NCBI RefSeq assembly: GCF_000237925.1
Contig: NW_017386092.1
Location: forward strand, 124,001 to 188,000
Length of the DNA: 64,000 nt
Direction: 5' to 3'
From: Schistosoma mansoni
Taxonomy: Eukaryota; Platyhelminthes; Trematoda; Strigeidida; Schistosomatidae
In this document: piece by piece, positions 46,778 to 56,459 of the stretch
Layout of the letters: each line of letters opens with the position of its first letter
Position numbering within the stretch: the stretch's first letter is position 1
Program-made: the position numbers and the translations under genes
Notes under the pieces: generated by a model
Told to the model about the DNA's origin: nothing
What the model saw: only the letters and a program-made list of their open reading frames with translations
Database searches by the model: none

Positions 46778-47738
46778 TCTTACTCCTTTTCTCTTCCCAT
46801 TCTCATTGTTTTGTGTGGCGCATATATATCTGGTGCCCCCTTGTACCGATATTTATGTGTTTAAATAAATAACTAATCTAAATAATCATTCTTCATAGTA
46901 ACATGAAAAGTACTGTCTTCTGATATTCATTTGATCAATAAAACATAAGGTATCTGGTGAAGTAATCGTGTTTCTTTTTGACTCACCACTCATCAGTACA
47001 GATCCGTCCCTATTATTATAGTGAACGAGAATACAAATGGGAACAATCGGATGCATTCAAACACATTTATTACAGAACATCTCAGTAAAATCTAAGAACC
47101 ATACAGTAAATAGTTCATTCGTAAAATGTTAATCAATTGTCTCAGACTTCATTGTTCTTTCGTTCCCACATCAATCACTCTTTGTTGTCGTTCTCTTTTC
47201 TTCGATCTTCTTAATCTTCTACCTCCAGGCATTTCACTTTTTCATTGATGATACATACTACTTATATCTATCAACATCAGTAGTACACACCTCGATATCA
47301 TTTAGAAAGACAATGAAACTTTTATGATCATACTTATTCAGAGCAAAAATGATAGTAAATTCAAAATATATTTTCACAAGATAACACAAATATATTGTTA
47401 TCAGAATGGGTTTTGAGGAGATTTCAGTATTTTCATCGTAGGTTCTGGGGTTCAAATCTCGCGAGGCGAGATCGTGGATGCGCACTGCTGAGGAGTCCCA
47501 CAATAGGAGGAAACGGTCGTCCAGTGCTTCCAGATTTTCCATGGTGGTCTAGCTTCAATTGATTCATGCTTTCAACAAATACATTGAATTAACATTTATC
47601 AGTTAAGGATACAAAACATTGACTTACTGGAATATTGACGAATTAAAGCACATCGAATACAACAGAATACATTCAGTATAACTGAAATGAATACTATTAT
47701 AATTGCACCAATAATTAATATTTCACGTGTTAAAGCAG
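43002..47738 (-). CDS. Single-pass membrane protein, last two coding exons, Asn-rich tail
   Basis: Exon 47738-47628 (111 bases) encodes 36 residues with one hydrophobic helix, EILIIGAIIIVFISVILNVF, followed by Cys/Arg (CCIRCALIRQYS), a type I membrane topology. Its GTAAGT donor leaves one base (A). The next exon starts at 44140 after TACATATCAG with AA, giving Lys and running to the stop at 43002: SKDRPHMQHLFCMAEEIRNARIVKQI, then about 330 residues rich in Asn, Ser, Gln, His and Ile. The phase match across a 3.49-kb intron supports one gene. The conserved-looking part right after the membrane helix is probably the functional juxtamembrane segment; the Asn-rich part is low complexity. I do not recognise the family; an adhesion or guidance receptor is possible but unproven. 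Ectodomain exons would lie at higher coordinates. Confidence 0.7.
44226..44335 (+). mobile_element. SINE family B with hammerhead
   Basis: Sense copy lacking the tRNA-like head: hammerhead, then the tail GGTGGTCTAGATTCAATTGA. About 90 bp upstream (in gene sense) of the terminal exon acceptor at 44141. Confidence 0.82.
44239..44290 (+). ncRNA. Hammerhead ribozyme, family B
   Basis: CTGAGGA, stem II GTCC/GGAC, GAAA and triplet ATC; stem I GCAC...GTGC. Core intact. Confidence 0.75.
44338..44624 (+). repeat. 90-bp direct repeat flanking a minus family B SINE
   Basis: 44338-44428 and 44534-44624 share CACTTTAACTTTGAAA.., GAGTACCTAGTCATGAAT and GAGGTTTTC.AATGTTG with about 80% identity. The minus SINE copy (44425-44530) between them has GTGAGGA in place of CTGAGGA, so its ribozyme should be dead. 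Confidence 0.75.
44640..45005. other. No feature seen
   Basis: Intron DNA of the membrane-protein gene. Confidence 0.4.
45010..45950 (+). mobile_element. Penelope-like element relic (RT end and GIY-YIG endonuclease)
   Basis: QVYWKPTHRDRIINYSINNP (45171-45230) matches the VYRKPTHTDxYLxxxSxHP block of Penelope RTs. Further on come LPYIKGIS and, near 45550-45640, KINCSN..KQCIGQSGRLLHLRLHEH, the GIY-YIG-type domain. Broken in several places. The family inserts by target-primed reverse transcription and is known to carry hammerheads in its terminal repeats, though none is seen next to this copy. Confidence 0.75.
45951..46160 (+). repeat. Repeat shared with 61430-61690
   Basis: AACACTTCACTTCTACCTGAA and GAGAACAAAACTTCATCA occur in the same order, reverse-complemented, at 61430-61690. 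Directly follows the Penelope-like relic and may be its 3' part. Confidence 0.6.
46310..46875 (+). mobile_element. LINE 3' end with (AAAT)n tail
   Basis: FRRRDDNPISVTILKHQLRWLGHVLRM, VLFADAGAGWKKRRSGQ and RLPGWGPRDGATQWPETLSDMAQNES, then a 3' UTR with an (AT)n run and the terminal GTGTGGCGCATATATATCTG...GTGTTTAAATAAAT. The frame reads open to 46660. Its last ~60 bases recur in the short elements at 1035, 5270 and 7680. Confidence 0.85.
46735..46774. repeat. (AT)n microsatellite
   Basis: About 40 bases of alternating AT in the LINE 3' UTR. Confidence 0.95.
46876..47400. other. No feature seen
   Basis: Intron DNA of the membrane-protein gene. Confidence 0.4.
47405..47578 (+). mobile_element. 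SINE family B with hammerhead
   Basis: Sense copy with partial head (GGGGTTCAAATCTCGCG) and hammerhead, 50 bp from the transmembrane exon. The first ~35 bases (GGGTTTTGAGGAGATTTCAG) are an antisense tail piece, another trace of an inverted pair. Confidence 0.8.
47479..47532 (+). ncRNA. Hammerhead ribozyme, family B
   Basis: CTGAGGA, GAAA and GTC are present and stem I GCACTG/CAGTGC is perfect. Stem II closes GTCC/GGAG, one mismatch. Confidence 0.72.
47628..47738 (-). CDS. Transmembrane exon of the same gene
   Basis: A 111-base exon bounded by TTATTTCTAG and GTAAGTCA. It encodes ALTR, then about 20 hydrophobic residues, then CCIRCALIRQYS. It enters in phase 1 (two bases, CT, complete a codon) and leaves with one base, matching the terminal exon. 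Confidence 0.72.
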
Positions 47739-47811
47739 CTAGAAATAATAATAAGAAGAAAAATGAATTAAGATTAGAAAGAAGCCTCAATAATCATAAG
47801 GAAATATATAT

Positions 47812-48130
47812 TACTTACTTACTTATTTACTTACGCCTGTTACCCATCGTGGAGGAGTATAGGCCGCCAACCAGTATTCTCCATCCAACTTGGTCCTGGG
47901 CCTTTCTTTCTAGTTCTATCCAGTTGTTATTCATCCTTTTCATATCTGCTTCTATTTCCCGGCGTAATGTGTTCTTTGGCCTTCCTCTTTTCCTCCTCCC
48001 TTCAGGATTCCGGGTTAGGGTTTGCCTCGTGATTTCCTCAATGTATGTATCTCTTCATTTCCGTTTCTATTTGACTGGTCTTCCCGGTCTCACATTGTCC
48101 GGACGTTCCATGTATCTATAATAAGTGTTG
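47812..48130 (-). mobile_element. RTE LINE 3' end with (TAAG)n tail
   Basis: Antisense of the C-terminal domain: GGCCTATACTCCTCCACGAT.GGTAACAGGCGTAAG, GAACACATTACGCCGGGAAA. Begins with CTTACTTACTTATTTACTTAC. Confidence 0.8.
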
Positions 48131-48189
48131 CTCTACTTGTTAGAAGGGTCATTGGCCTCATAACTTCCAAAGAATCTGGGCTTTCATCC

Positions 48190-48385
48190 TGATGCGTCAT
48201 AATTCTTCCTTCAACTTCCAGGGCAGAGTTTAAATAGTTTAATTTGTTTAATCTGATCGACGTTTTTTTTAGCGAAACTTTTTTTACGGTATGGGGTTGT
48301 CGACCCCATGCCCAACCCTCCTCCTTTACCAGGGCTTGGGACCATCAGTAACTCTAGAAGAGCTACAGGCGGAGTTGAAATATAT
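48190..48385 (-). mobile_element. RTE LINE head fragment
   Basis: Reverse complement reads AACTCCGCCTGTAGCTCTTC, AGCCCTGGTAAAGGAGGAGG, GGGCATGGGGTCGAC, CCGTAAAAAAAGTTTCGCTA. Together with 47812-48130 it could be one internally deleted element. Confidence 0.72.
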
Positions 48386-48704
48386 ATTAGTAATAAGATA
48401 ATCACCAATCATATGCAATGCAAAAAGTATTTGCTTCAAGTATACTATCAAGTAAGTTAAAACGTCAGTTATATCTTGGTTGAAATTCAGAGAACCAGAA
48501 AAAGCGATGTGAATGTGGATTCTACGCCAGATGTATCCAGGATTTTTCAGAAGTTATCTGATGCGCTTCGCTGTGAACTACTATTTCCAGTCTATACAGC
48601 TTATCCATGCAAATAATGTTATGGGATTTATTCAAGGGATTCATATTTCAACATAGACTGATTATCAGTATAGGGTTGTAGAGATTATTGAGTTTTTATT
48701 GAGA

Positions 48705-48795
48705 TCATGAACCGATCAGTGTTAAAATACCACTGAAAACTTTTAGGCATTGGTCGACCATTTCGTCCTAGTATGAGACTCGTCAGTAATATTCA
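48705..48795 (-). mobile_element. SINE family B, worn minus copy
   Basis: Tail and hammerhead zone recognisable (GGTCGACCATTTCGTCCTAG); stem pairing mostly lost. Confidence 0.5.
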
Positions 48796-49039
48796 CTAAC
48801 GATCCCAGTAAGAATTGAATTCAGGAGTCTTTTTATTTCACTGAAAGTATGTTATTTTCTAATCGCTAAAGTGAGATCAAATGGATCACATTCTTAATTT
48901 TCATCAATTCATAATATCATACAACTATCTATTCTCAACAGTGATACCCATCTCATTCTCGTACTGATTGACTTTGATCATTTAAGGCTTGTCATTAGCT
49001 TATATTTTGAATAGTCATTATCATCCTTATTATTATTCA

Positions 49040-49612
49040 TCATTGATGAGTACAGTGGATCTGATGCAGATGTGGAGGCACGGATCGGCAAAGCAAGAGC
49101 AGCATATTTACAACTGAAGAACATCTGGAACTCATAACAACAGTCAACCAATACGAAAGTTAGAGTTTTCAATACAAATGTCAAGACAGTTCTACTGTAT
49201 GGGGCGGAAACCTGGAGAATTACGAAAGCCATCATTCAGAAGCTACAGATGTTTGTTAACAGTTGTATACGCAAAATATTTCAGATCCGTTGGTTGGACA
49301 CTTTCAGTAACAATCTACTGTGGGAGAGAACAAACCAGATTTCAGTGGAGGAAGAAATCAGGAAGAAGCGCTGGAAGTGGATAGGACACGCATTAAGGAA
49401 AGCACCCAACTGTGTCACAAAGCAAGACATCACATGGAATCTTGAAGGCCAAAGGAGAAGAGGAAGACCAAAGAGCACATTACGCGGAGAAATGAACAAC
49501 AACTGGATAGAAGTGGAAAGGAATGCTCAGGACAGAGTGGGTTGGAGAATGCTAGTCGGCGGCCTATTCTCCATTGCGGGCAATAAGTGTAAGTGAGTAG
49601 GTATTATTCATC
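49040..49612 (+). mobile_element. RTE LINE 3' end
   Basis: [74 protein letters not shown] and [20 protein letters not shown] read open for 115 codons, ending with the GTAAGTGAGTAGG tail. 5' truncated. Confidence 0.88.
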
Positions 49613-50020
49613 GATAAGGTTAGTAAGTGAAAAGAACATTAACTTATTTACTAACTAATAATCCAATTATTCGACTAAACAATAGTGAAAAACAAAACAT
49701 GGGAAAAGTTTTTTTTATTATTTAATCATATTTAATTACTCTTTTTAGGGGTATTAGTCATAGATAGTGAATTATGATCGGTGTCGAAGGGAAACAAAAA
49801 AAGATAGTTAAATAGTAAACATAAAAACAATTTACTACACTTTTGTTATTATTTCAAAAGTTATTCTCTTTCCTTTTAATTGGTATTTTATGATCACTGT
49901 ATTTCTTTTAAATGGAACATAATTTTTCCTAATGAGTTAAGCTACTAAAACTACTTATTAGTAGTATAATAAAATTAACAAATAAATATCGAGGTAAAAC
50001 AGAGAACTAATTAATAAATA
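49613..50020. other. No feature seen
   Basis: AT-rich DNA. Confidence 0.4.
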
Positions 50021-50246
50021 GATCAGAAGGGGTTTTGTGGATATTTCAGTATTTTCATAGTTGAAATCATGAGTCAATTGAAGCTAGACAACCATGGAAA
50101 ACCTAGAAGCACTGGACGGCCGTTTCGTCATATTATGGGACTCCTCAGTGGCAGTGCGCATCCACGATGCCGCACTCGTTAGCTTCAATTGACTCATGAT
50201 TTCATCTATGAAAATACTGAAATCTTCACAAAAACCCCTTCTGATC
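50021..50246. mobile_element. SINE family B inverted dimer, near-palindrome
   Basis: Outer arms of about 70 bases start GATCAGAAGGGGTTTTGTGG and end with its complement. The minus half keeps tail and hammerhead; the plus half keeps only the tail. The minus hammerhead core is intact but stem II is mismatched. Confidence 0.82.
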
Positions 50247-50399
50247 TATAATCACATGCTCACTAGTGAATGACTTCAAGAGATGTTTCCTTGAGTTCTA
50301 GTGGGAAGCAGTGACAAGTGGAGTTCAACCAAGTCTGTTGTAGAGATATCAAGTCACTGACGACAATTGGTGAACGGTTGCTTAATTTCAAATATTGGT

Positions 50400-50612
50400 C
50401 GTAGTTAGACATTAACACCGTTGGATTCCGGCTCAGTAGTCTATCGGTTAAGTGTTCTGGCGCGAGACCGGTAGGTCCTGGTTTCGAATTCCGCGGTTGG
50501 GATCGTGGATGCACACTGCTGAGGAGTCCCATAATAGAACGAAACGGCCGTCCTGTGCTCCAAGGTTTTCCATGATGGTCTAGCTTCAATTGATTCATGA
50601 TTTCAACTATAA
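50400..50612 (+). mobile_element. SINE family B, full sense copy
   Basis: tRNA-like head with A box GGCTCAGTAGTCTATCGG and B box GGTTTCGAATTCC, then hammerhead, then the GGTCTAGCTTCAATTG tail. Best single view of the family's layout. Confidence 0.88.
50511..50561 (+). ncRNA. Hammerhead ribozyme, family B
   Basis: CTGAGGA, GAAA, stem III ACGG/CCGT and GTC are intact; stem II and stem I have one or two mismatches. Confidence 0.72.
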
Positions 50613-50984
50613 TTAATAAGTACTCATTAAAACGATGCAAACTAGTATAATGAACAATTGCCAATCAAACTTATGTATTGTCAGTATGGGGTTATAGAGA
50701 TGATTAATTTTTTGATTGAGATCATGAATTGATTAATTGTAGACGATCATTAAAAAGTTGGACAACCGTTTCGTCCTATTATGGGATTCCTCAGCTGTGT
50801 GCATTCACGATCACACTCGCGGAATTCGAATCCAAGACCTTTGATTTCACGCGCATAAGGCTAACCTATAGACTATCCTTCTCACTTATTGTTAAGAGGG
50901 AGATTTCAATGAAAATTGACTATGTTAAATCATATAAAGCAACTAGAAACAACTGATAAGTAATGCTCATAACAGAATTGAATG

Positions 50985-51058
50985 AAAAATTCTTGTGAGC
51001 AGCCTATTCTCCTCCATGGAGGGGGTAACAAGCATAAGTAAGTAAGTAAGTAAGTATG
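50985..51058 (+). mobile_element. RTE LINE 3' tail with (AAGT)n
   Basis: GAGCAGCCTATTCTCCTCCATGG...GGTAACAAGCATAAGTAAGTAAG; only the last ~70 bases of the element. Confidence 0.8.
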
Positions 51059-51059
51059 G

Positions 51060-51905
51060 AAAACAATTTCAGTAGACAACAAAACAAAAATGAAAGTAAA
51101 GTATCACTAATATAGTGACTAATTTTAACCGGATAAATCAATAGAATATCTTTTCGACCGTACAATAGAAAAAAAAGTATAGTATATCCCATTTGTTTAC
51201 ATTATATATACCCAGCTACTTATCATATTCTCTTGTTTATAATGATACTATTTCCTTATTGTTCTGATAAACATTAGATGAATACCTATACCTATACATA
51301 GATAACCTTGGATACAATGACCATTTCTCATTGAAACAAACAAACTATCCATTTGATCAATGTTCAATAATATCTGAGTCATTTACTACTACAAAAAAAG
51401 AATACAAAAGAAGAAGAATATTATACCGTTAATAGTTTTTGTTTTCCCTTTTATAAATGTCTCCATTGAACATCTATTCAAGAATATATATATACATATA
51501 TCTCCATCTATCTAACTATCTATCGATCGATCTATCTCTATAGGTATATAGATAGGAGCACATCTATTCACTTGCCGCTTCTACACTATTCATTGAAGAT
51601 TTCAACAAACATATTGGGAAACCTATTCTATATGGCACATACATATATATACATAGAATAAGGATATATGGTTATATATATAGAGAGAGATATGATCTTA
51701 CAAGTTAGTCATGAATTTCCCATAAGAACATACATGAATAACAATATCAATGTAAAGTGAATGACTTTTTTTTTCAAGTCAAAAGAGATAGGAAACAATT
51801 GTGTATCCCTTTTTATGGTTCTTTATGTTGGTTTAATTAGTTTCAAACTAAAAACAAAAACTGAAGAAAACCGAAAAAACAACTCACAAATTAAATTCCC
51901 TTGGT
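51060..51905. other. No gene seen; (CTAT)n-type run
   Basis: AT-rich with imperfect CTAT repeats near 51505-51560. Confidence 0.45.
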
Positions 51906-51957
51906 ATATTCATAGTTGAAAGAGTGAGTCACTTGAAGCTAGACCACCATGGAAAAT

Positions 51958-52012
51958 CTGGAAGCACTGAACGGCCGTTTCGTCCTATTATGGGAGTCGT
52001 CAGCAGTGCGCA
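51958..52012 (-). ncRNA. Hammerhead ribozyme, family B, GTT variant
   Basis: CTGACGA core with GAAA; stem III ACGG/CCGT; triplet GTT; stem I GCACTG with CAGTGC offset after the triplet. Confidence 0.7.
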
Positions 52013-52131
52013 TCCACGATCCCGCCTCTCGAGATTCTAACCCAGAACCTAGAAGTCTCGAGTGCGAGCTCTTAACGTATAGACCACTGATAGGTCATGG
52101 ATTTGAATGTCGCGAGTGCGGGGTCGTGTAT

Positions 52132-52183
52132 GCGCACTGCTGAGGAGTTCCGTAATAGGACGAAACGGCCGTCCGGTGCTTCC
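52132..52183 (+). ncRNA. Hammerhead ribozyme, family B
   Basis: CTGAGGA, GAAA, stem III ACGG/CCGT and GTC are intact. Stem II GTTCC/GGAC allows a G-U pair; stem I GCACTG against CGGTGC has one G-U pair. Confidence 0.78.
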
Positions 52184-52262
52184 AGGTTTTCCATGGTGGT
52201 CTAGCTTCAATTGACTCATGATTTCAACTATGAAAATACTAAATTCGCCACAAAACCCCTTC

Positions 52263-52345
52263 TGATCACTTGGTATTGTTTGTTTGAATCTTCCCATTGA
52301 TGTTTACGACAGCGATTGATCAGTCTCTTATTGCGTTTGAGTCTA
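52263..52345 (-). mobile_element. Sm-alpha tail fragment
   Basis: GAATCTTCCCATTGATGTTTA and CAGTCTCTTATTG only; no hammerhead. Abuts the family B dimer. Confidence 0.7.
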
Positions 52346-52424
52346 TGTTTCATTAATAATAAGTATATTTATTGAAAAAGTTGGGATCTACCGATAATCA
52401 GTCACTTAAAAGGAGACACTTTGA

Positions 52425-52765
52425 TATGTCGGTAGATACAGACTACTTGGTTGGTGTTCGCGTGACTATCGTAACCAATAGTTGGAGACTCTGGATGACA
52501 TAGCTCAGATAGGATCACAATGGTGTCGATGTATACACTCTTTGTCTTCCCTTAAACTGTGAGATTGAAATTACTTTATATCTTTCTTTCTTCCTGTATA
52601 ATATCCTTATACACAATCTTTCTTTTATATATTACTACCATTAAAGTAACTAATTCTATGAATTTGGTGTTGATCTTGTTGTGCTAATGTGTGAGGTGTG
52701 GCAACTTGGATCAATGCGTATATATGCCTGGTCCTACATTATAGCTGACTGACTGAATCTTAAAT
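52425..52765 (+). mobile_element. LINE family 1, 3' UTR
   Basis: Sense copy of the 3' end seen antisense at 130 and 2030, ending in TGGTCCTACATTATAGCTGAC. Confidence 0.75.
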
Positions 52766-52769
52766 TCAT

Positions 52770-53295
52770 TGTTTTTAAACTCATTACTATTCGAACCATT
52801 TGCTTTGTTTACGATGAGGTCATGGAACAGGCGGTTCAGCCAACATAATTTGACTGGCATCGTTATAATAGACAAATAGGGTCTCAGTGTCAAGGTGACA
52901 GACATTTACAGTTGGGAGTTCTTATTTCTTCATTACTGTTTCTTTGAATACAAACCAGGTCATAACTAATATGCTGTTCGTTCAAAAAAGTTATTAACTG
53001 ATGTTTTCCTTTATCTCATCTATCGATAGTTTTGTTTCAGTATTGTAGTAATTAGTGTCTCAAATCTTGAAAATTTTTAATGATCATACCTCTAAACTGT
53101 TGTAACTAATGTTTATCTACTTCATCTCTGAAAGCTGTTTTCTAGTCGATATCAGTGCTCAATGAAAACTGTGTTTTTTTGAAGCATTCATGAATTACAA
53201 ACGAAACATGACGTGAATTCAACAAATATTCAATCCGTGTCGGATAGAGACAGGTATCTACCTCAGACAATGAATGAATAGTTGCGCAAGATTAT
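52770..53295. other. No feature seen
   Basis: AT-rich DNA. Confidence 0.4.
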
Positions 53296-53299
53296 GTTT

Positions 53300-53515
53300 C
53301 GATTGGAGTTAGACATTAACATCGTTGGATTTCATATCAGTGATCCAGACGTTAAGCATTCTCGCTCGAGATCGAAGGTCCTGGGTTCGAGTCCTGCATG
53401 TGGGATAGTGGATGCGCAATGCTGAGGAGTCTCATACTAGGACGAAACGGCAGTCCTGTGCCTGTGGGTTTTCAATGGTGGTCTAGCTTGATTCGATTCA
53501 TGAATATTCAACTAG
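53300..53515 (+). mobile_element. SINE family B, full sense copy
   Basis: Starts GTTAGACATTAACATCGTTGG as at 50404, with B box GGTTCGAGTCC, hammerhead and tail. The shared start marks the 5' end of the family. Confidence 0.85.
53413..53465 (+). ncRNA. Hammerhead ribozyme, family B
   Basis: CTGAGGA, stem II with GTC/GAC, GAAA and triplet GTC. Stem III ACGG/CAGT has one mismatch. Confidence 0.72.
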
Positions 53516-53696
53516 TAAAATGTTTTAAAGTTTACAACTTGGTACAACGATTCAAATGTCATACGTTTGCCAAAAATTAGTTGAATCTCATACAATAAAT
53601 TATTTATACAAATAAAGTAACGGGAAATTATTAATTATAGTTAATCCTTGTAAATGTCATGTATTTTAAAAAGAAGGCTAAAGGGTAAGAGATAAT

Positions 53697-53890
53697 AAGC
53701 AAAGATCGATAGTAGTTAGTAGTGGAATCTAGGAGGCGCGTTTCGTCCCATTTGAGACTCGTCAGCTGGATTAACCTCCATCTCAGACTTGTTGATATTC
53801 ACCTTTGGGACTCGAACCCTATAAGTGACTGATCAATTTCGCAGTCATAAACATCAATGGGAAGATTCAAGTAAACAATATCAAATGAAG
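53697..53890. mobile_element. Sm-alpha-type inverted composite
   Basis: Minus hammerhead part (53697-53820) joined to a plus-oriented tail (53822-53890, ACATCAATGGGAAGATTCAA). Confidence 0.8.
53721..53778 (-). ncRNA. Hammerhead ribozyme, Sm-alpha type, CTC variant
   Basis: CTGACGA, stem II GTCT/GGAC (one G-U pair), GAAA; the triplet is CTC rather than GTC, still within the NUH rule. Confidence 0.75.
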
Positions 53891-54114
53891 GTAAGAGATA
53901 ATGTTTGTAACCTTTAACTAATCATTATTGGAACAAATCTTACGTATCCATTAATGGATATAAACAAACTAGTCTCAGGAAGAAAATGATAAATGATCAG
54001 TTTAAATTATAAATGTTTATGGATGTACCTTGAAAATATTCTAATCAATAACCATTAAGTGATTACAAGAATTCGAAGGAATAGTTAGAAATAGTGTAGA
54101 TCAAAGGGGGTTCG

Positions 54115-54246
54115 GTGGAGAATTTAGTATTTTCATAGTTGAAATCATGAGTCAATTGAAGCTAGACTAGTATGGAAAACCTGGAAGCACTAGACGGCCA
54201 TTTCGTCCTATTTTGGGACTACTCAACAGTGCGCATCCACGATCCC
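54115..54246 (-). mobile_element. SINE family B, minus copy
   Basis: Tail and hammerhead zone; core begins TTGAGTA, so inactive. Confidence 0.78.
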
Positions 54247-54249
54247 TTA

Positions 54250-54690
54250 TCCATATCAAGCAATGATCACTTATGACAATACAAATATAAGTCATCTATC
54301 GAATTATGATATGCTCAATAGTGCAAGAAGCTCAACACTATCCATACTATGTTTTGATGTTATTCGGTTGAAGGGAATCGGTAAGAAACTCTGAAACCAG
54401 TCACTCCGTAAATAGTTGATTGGTCCCATCTCTGACAATGAGACTGAAAACGATAGAAAAGAATCCAGTAAGAAACATTACTTTCCTCAAGAGAGTAGGT
54501 CTGTTTTGTTACCAAGATCTAACTTGTACAAACTGAATGTTCAGAGTTTTCTGTAAGTTGACAATCAACACCTAATTTTGATCAATTTGGCCTTGTATAA
54601 GCTATTGTAAGCTTACTGAACATTTGACTGAAATGATATCTGTAATCTAAATGACACTTGTAATTCTTTGTATATTCATTACGTTTATTG
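54250..54690. other. No feature seen
   Basis: AT-rich DNA. Confidence 0.4.
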
Positions 54691-54694
54691 ATAT

Positions 54695-55068
54695 TGTTGG
54701 AGCAATCCAGAAGACTCTCCGAAAAAAGTCAACATAAGCTCTGAAGACGCTGAGAAACATCTTATCCAATCAGTATTCAATAGATGTTTTGACAGAAGCA
54801 TCTAGAAAGTGAAGAGTCACATGCCAAGTTTCTAATTGGATGATTGCTCATACTACCAGTATGTTTAGTAGCGTTTCAGAAGCCCAAGGCTATCTAAAAT
54901 GCTATAAAAACCCTAGATTATATATATATAAACGAGCCTTTGGAATAAAGCATTTCTTTCATATTTTGCTTCTTTTCTTTCGTCTTCAAGTTTCTGTGTA
55001 GATTTAGCCAGTGGGTTACTAGGAGAGCTTAAGAAATCGAATTTAGCATTCAATTAGAAGGCTTATCA
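54695..55068 (+). mobile_element. Solo LTR, family H (374 bp), 5-bp target duplication
   Basis: TGTTGGAG...GGCTTATCA flanked by GATAT at 54690-54694 and 55069-55073. TATA-like CTATAAAAACC and TATATAAACG, then TTTCGTCTTCAAGTTTCTG shared with the other two copies. Confidence 0.82.
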
Positions 55069-55199
55069 GATATAAATTAATTTAGTAATATTGTTCACAT
55101 AATGAAAGTCTGGATTCCATATGAAATTTGAGTTGGAGATTATGATCAAAACATGGGTACTAGATTAGTGATTTGCGATAAAATAAAATATAGTTTAGA

Positions 55200-55552
55200 T
55201 CATGAGTCAATTGAAGCTAGACCACCATGAAAAACCTGGAAGCACTGGACGGCCGTTTCGTTCTATTATGGGACTTCTCAGCAGTGCGAATCCGCGGTCC
55301 CGCCTTGCGAGATTCGAACCTACGACCTATCAGTGGTCTAGAGGTTAAGCGCTCACACGCGAGACTGATTAGTTCTAGTTTCGAACATCGTGAGTGCGGG
55401 ATCGTAGATGCGCACTGCTGAGGAGTCCCATAATAGGACAAAGAGGCCATCCAGTTCTTCCAGGTTTTTCATGATGATCTAGCTTCAACTGACTCACGAT
55501 TTCAACTATGAAAAATATTGAAATCTCTACAAAAACCCCCTTCTGAATTAAA
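55200..55552. mobile_element. SINE family B inverted dimer
   Basis: Minus and plus copies head to head, with B boxes GATTCGAACC (antisense) and AGTTTCGAACA around a shared A-box zone. Both ribozyme cores carry changes (CTGAGAA; AAAG for GAAA), so neither should cleave. Confidence 0.85.
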
Positions 55553-56220
55553 TTGTACTTGAAAATTGAGTAGTACCCTAAATTATGGTTACTTGTCATT
55601 TACATTACTACATTGTAGTATAATAAATATGAATCAATAAACATACTCAATAGTTTATATAAGGCAACTATCATTAATCAATTAATAATCGATTTCAGTA
55701 GTATAATAAGTAGTTTAATCAAAATTTTGTGCTTTTGTATTATGTACGTATCAATAAGCTGATACAAATATGTTGACATAGACCTATTTTGTGTGTGTGA
55801 ATGTGTATGTATGTGTGTGTGTGTGCAGTTTTATAAACTATGGTACTTCTAAAGTGATTACTAAAGGATTTCATCATATTTTTTTGTTTGTTTATTTATG
55901 TGGGCAGTCGTGCGTACGTATCAAATTACGCATATACTTGTATATATGTAATGAGTGTATTAGTGCACATTTATGGTTACTATGCGAATAGTATGATTTA
56001 AAGAATCTATATATCAATAAATTGAAAATTAGTCAATAATTTTCAAGAAGCTGCTCCCCTCCCCTCCCTCTCCTGTTTATGATATACACAAAAATAATTG
56101 ATTTGGAAATTAGTTTATTGATTTTAATGTTACATAATTAAGTAATTGATATAATATTGATTATTATGATTGAATATTGATTGATGGAAATATTTATTCC
56201 TAAATCAAATATATAACTCT
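55553..56220. other. No gene seen; (TG)n run
   Basis: AT-rich with a short (TG)n run at 55785-55815. Confidence 0.45.
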
Positions 56221-56227
56221 GACTGTA

Positions 56228-56372
56228 GCTCTTTTAGAATTATTGCTGATCCGAAGCCCAGGTAAAGGAGGAGGGTTGGGCATAGGGTTAGCGACCCAAT
56301 TACGTAGAAATGGAGAATACTGGTGGGTAGCCTATACTCCTCAACGAAGGGTAACAGGCGTAAGTAAGTAAG
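56228..56372 (+). mobile_element. Mini-RTE: LINE head fused to LINE tail
   Basis: Head (AAAGGAGGAGGGTTGGGCAT, GCGACCCAATTACGTAGAAA) runs directly into tail (GGAGAATACTGGTGGGTAGC...GTAACAGGCGTAAGTAAG). About 145 bp, no ORF. Confidence 0.78.
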
Positions 56373-56459
56373 TAAATCAAATATACAATGATAATTAAGT
56401 TGTACTAACTGATAGTTATAATGAATTTTGTTTTATTCAATATACTATACCATTAATAT

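Larger units (their letters stand above)
51911..52262. mobile_element. SINE family B inverted dimer, two nearly full copies
   Basis: Minus copy (tail, hammerhead, head) meets plus copy (head, hammerhead, tail) at about 52080. Ends with ACAAAACCCCTTCTGATCA. Both hammerhead cores read as intact. Confidence 0.88.

Noticed and set aside
51036-51057. (AAGT)n runs as telomere-like or CRISPR repeats
   Set aside because: They are the simple tails of RTE LINE copies.
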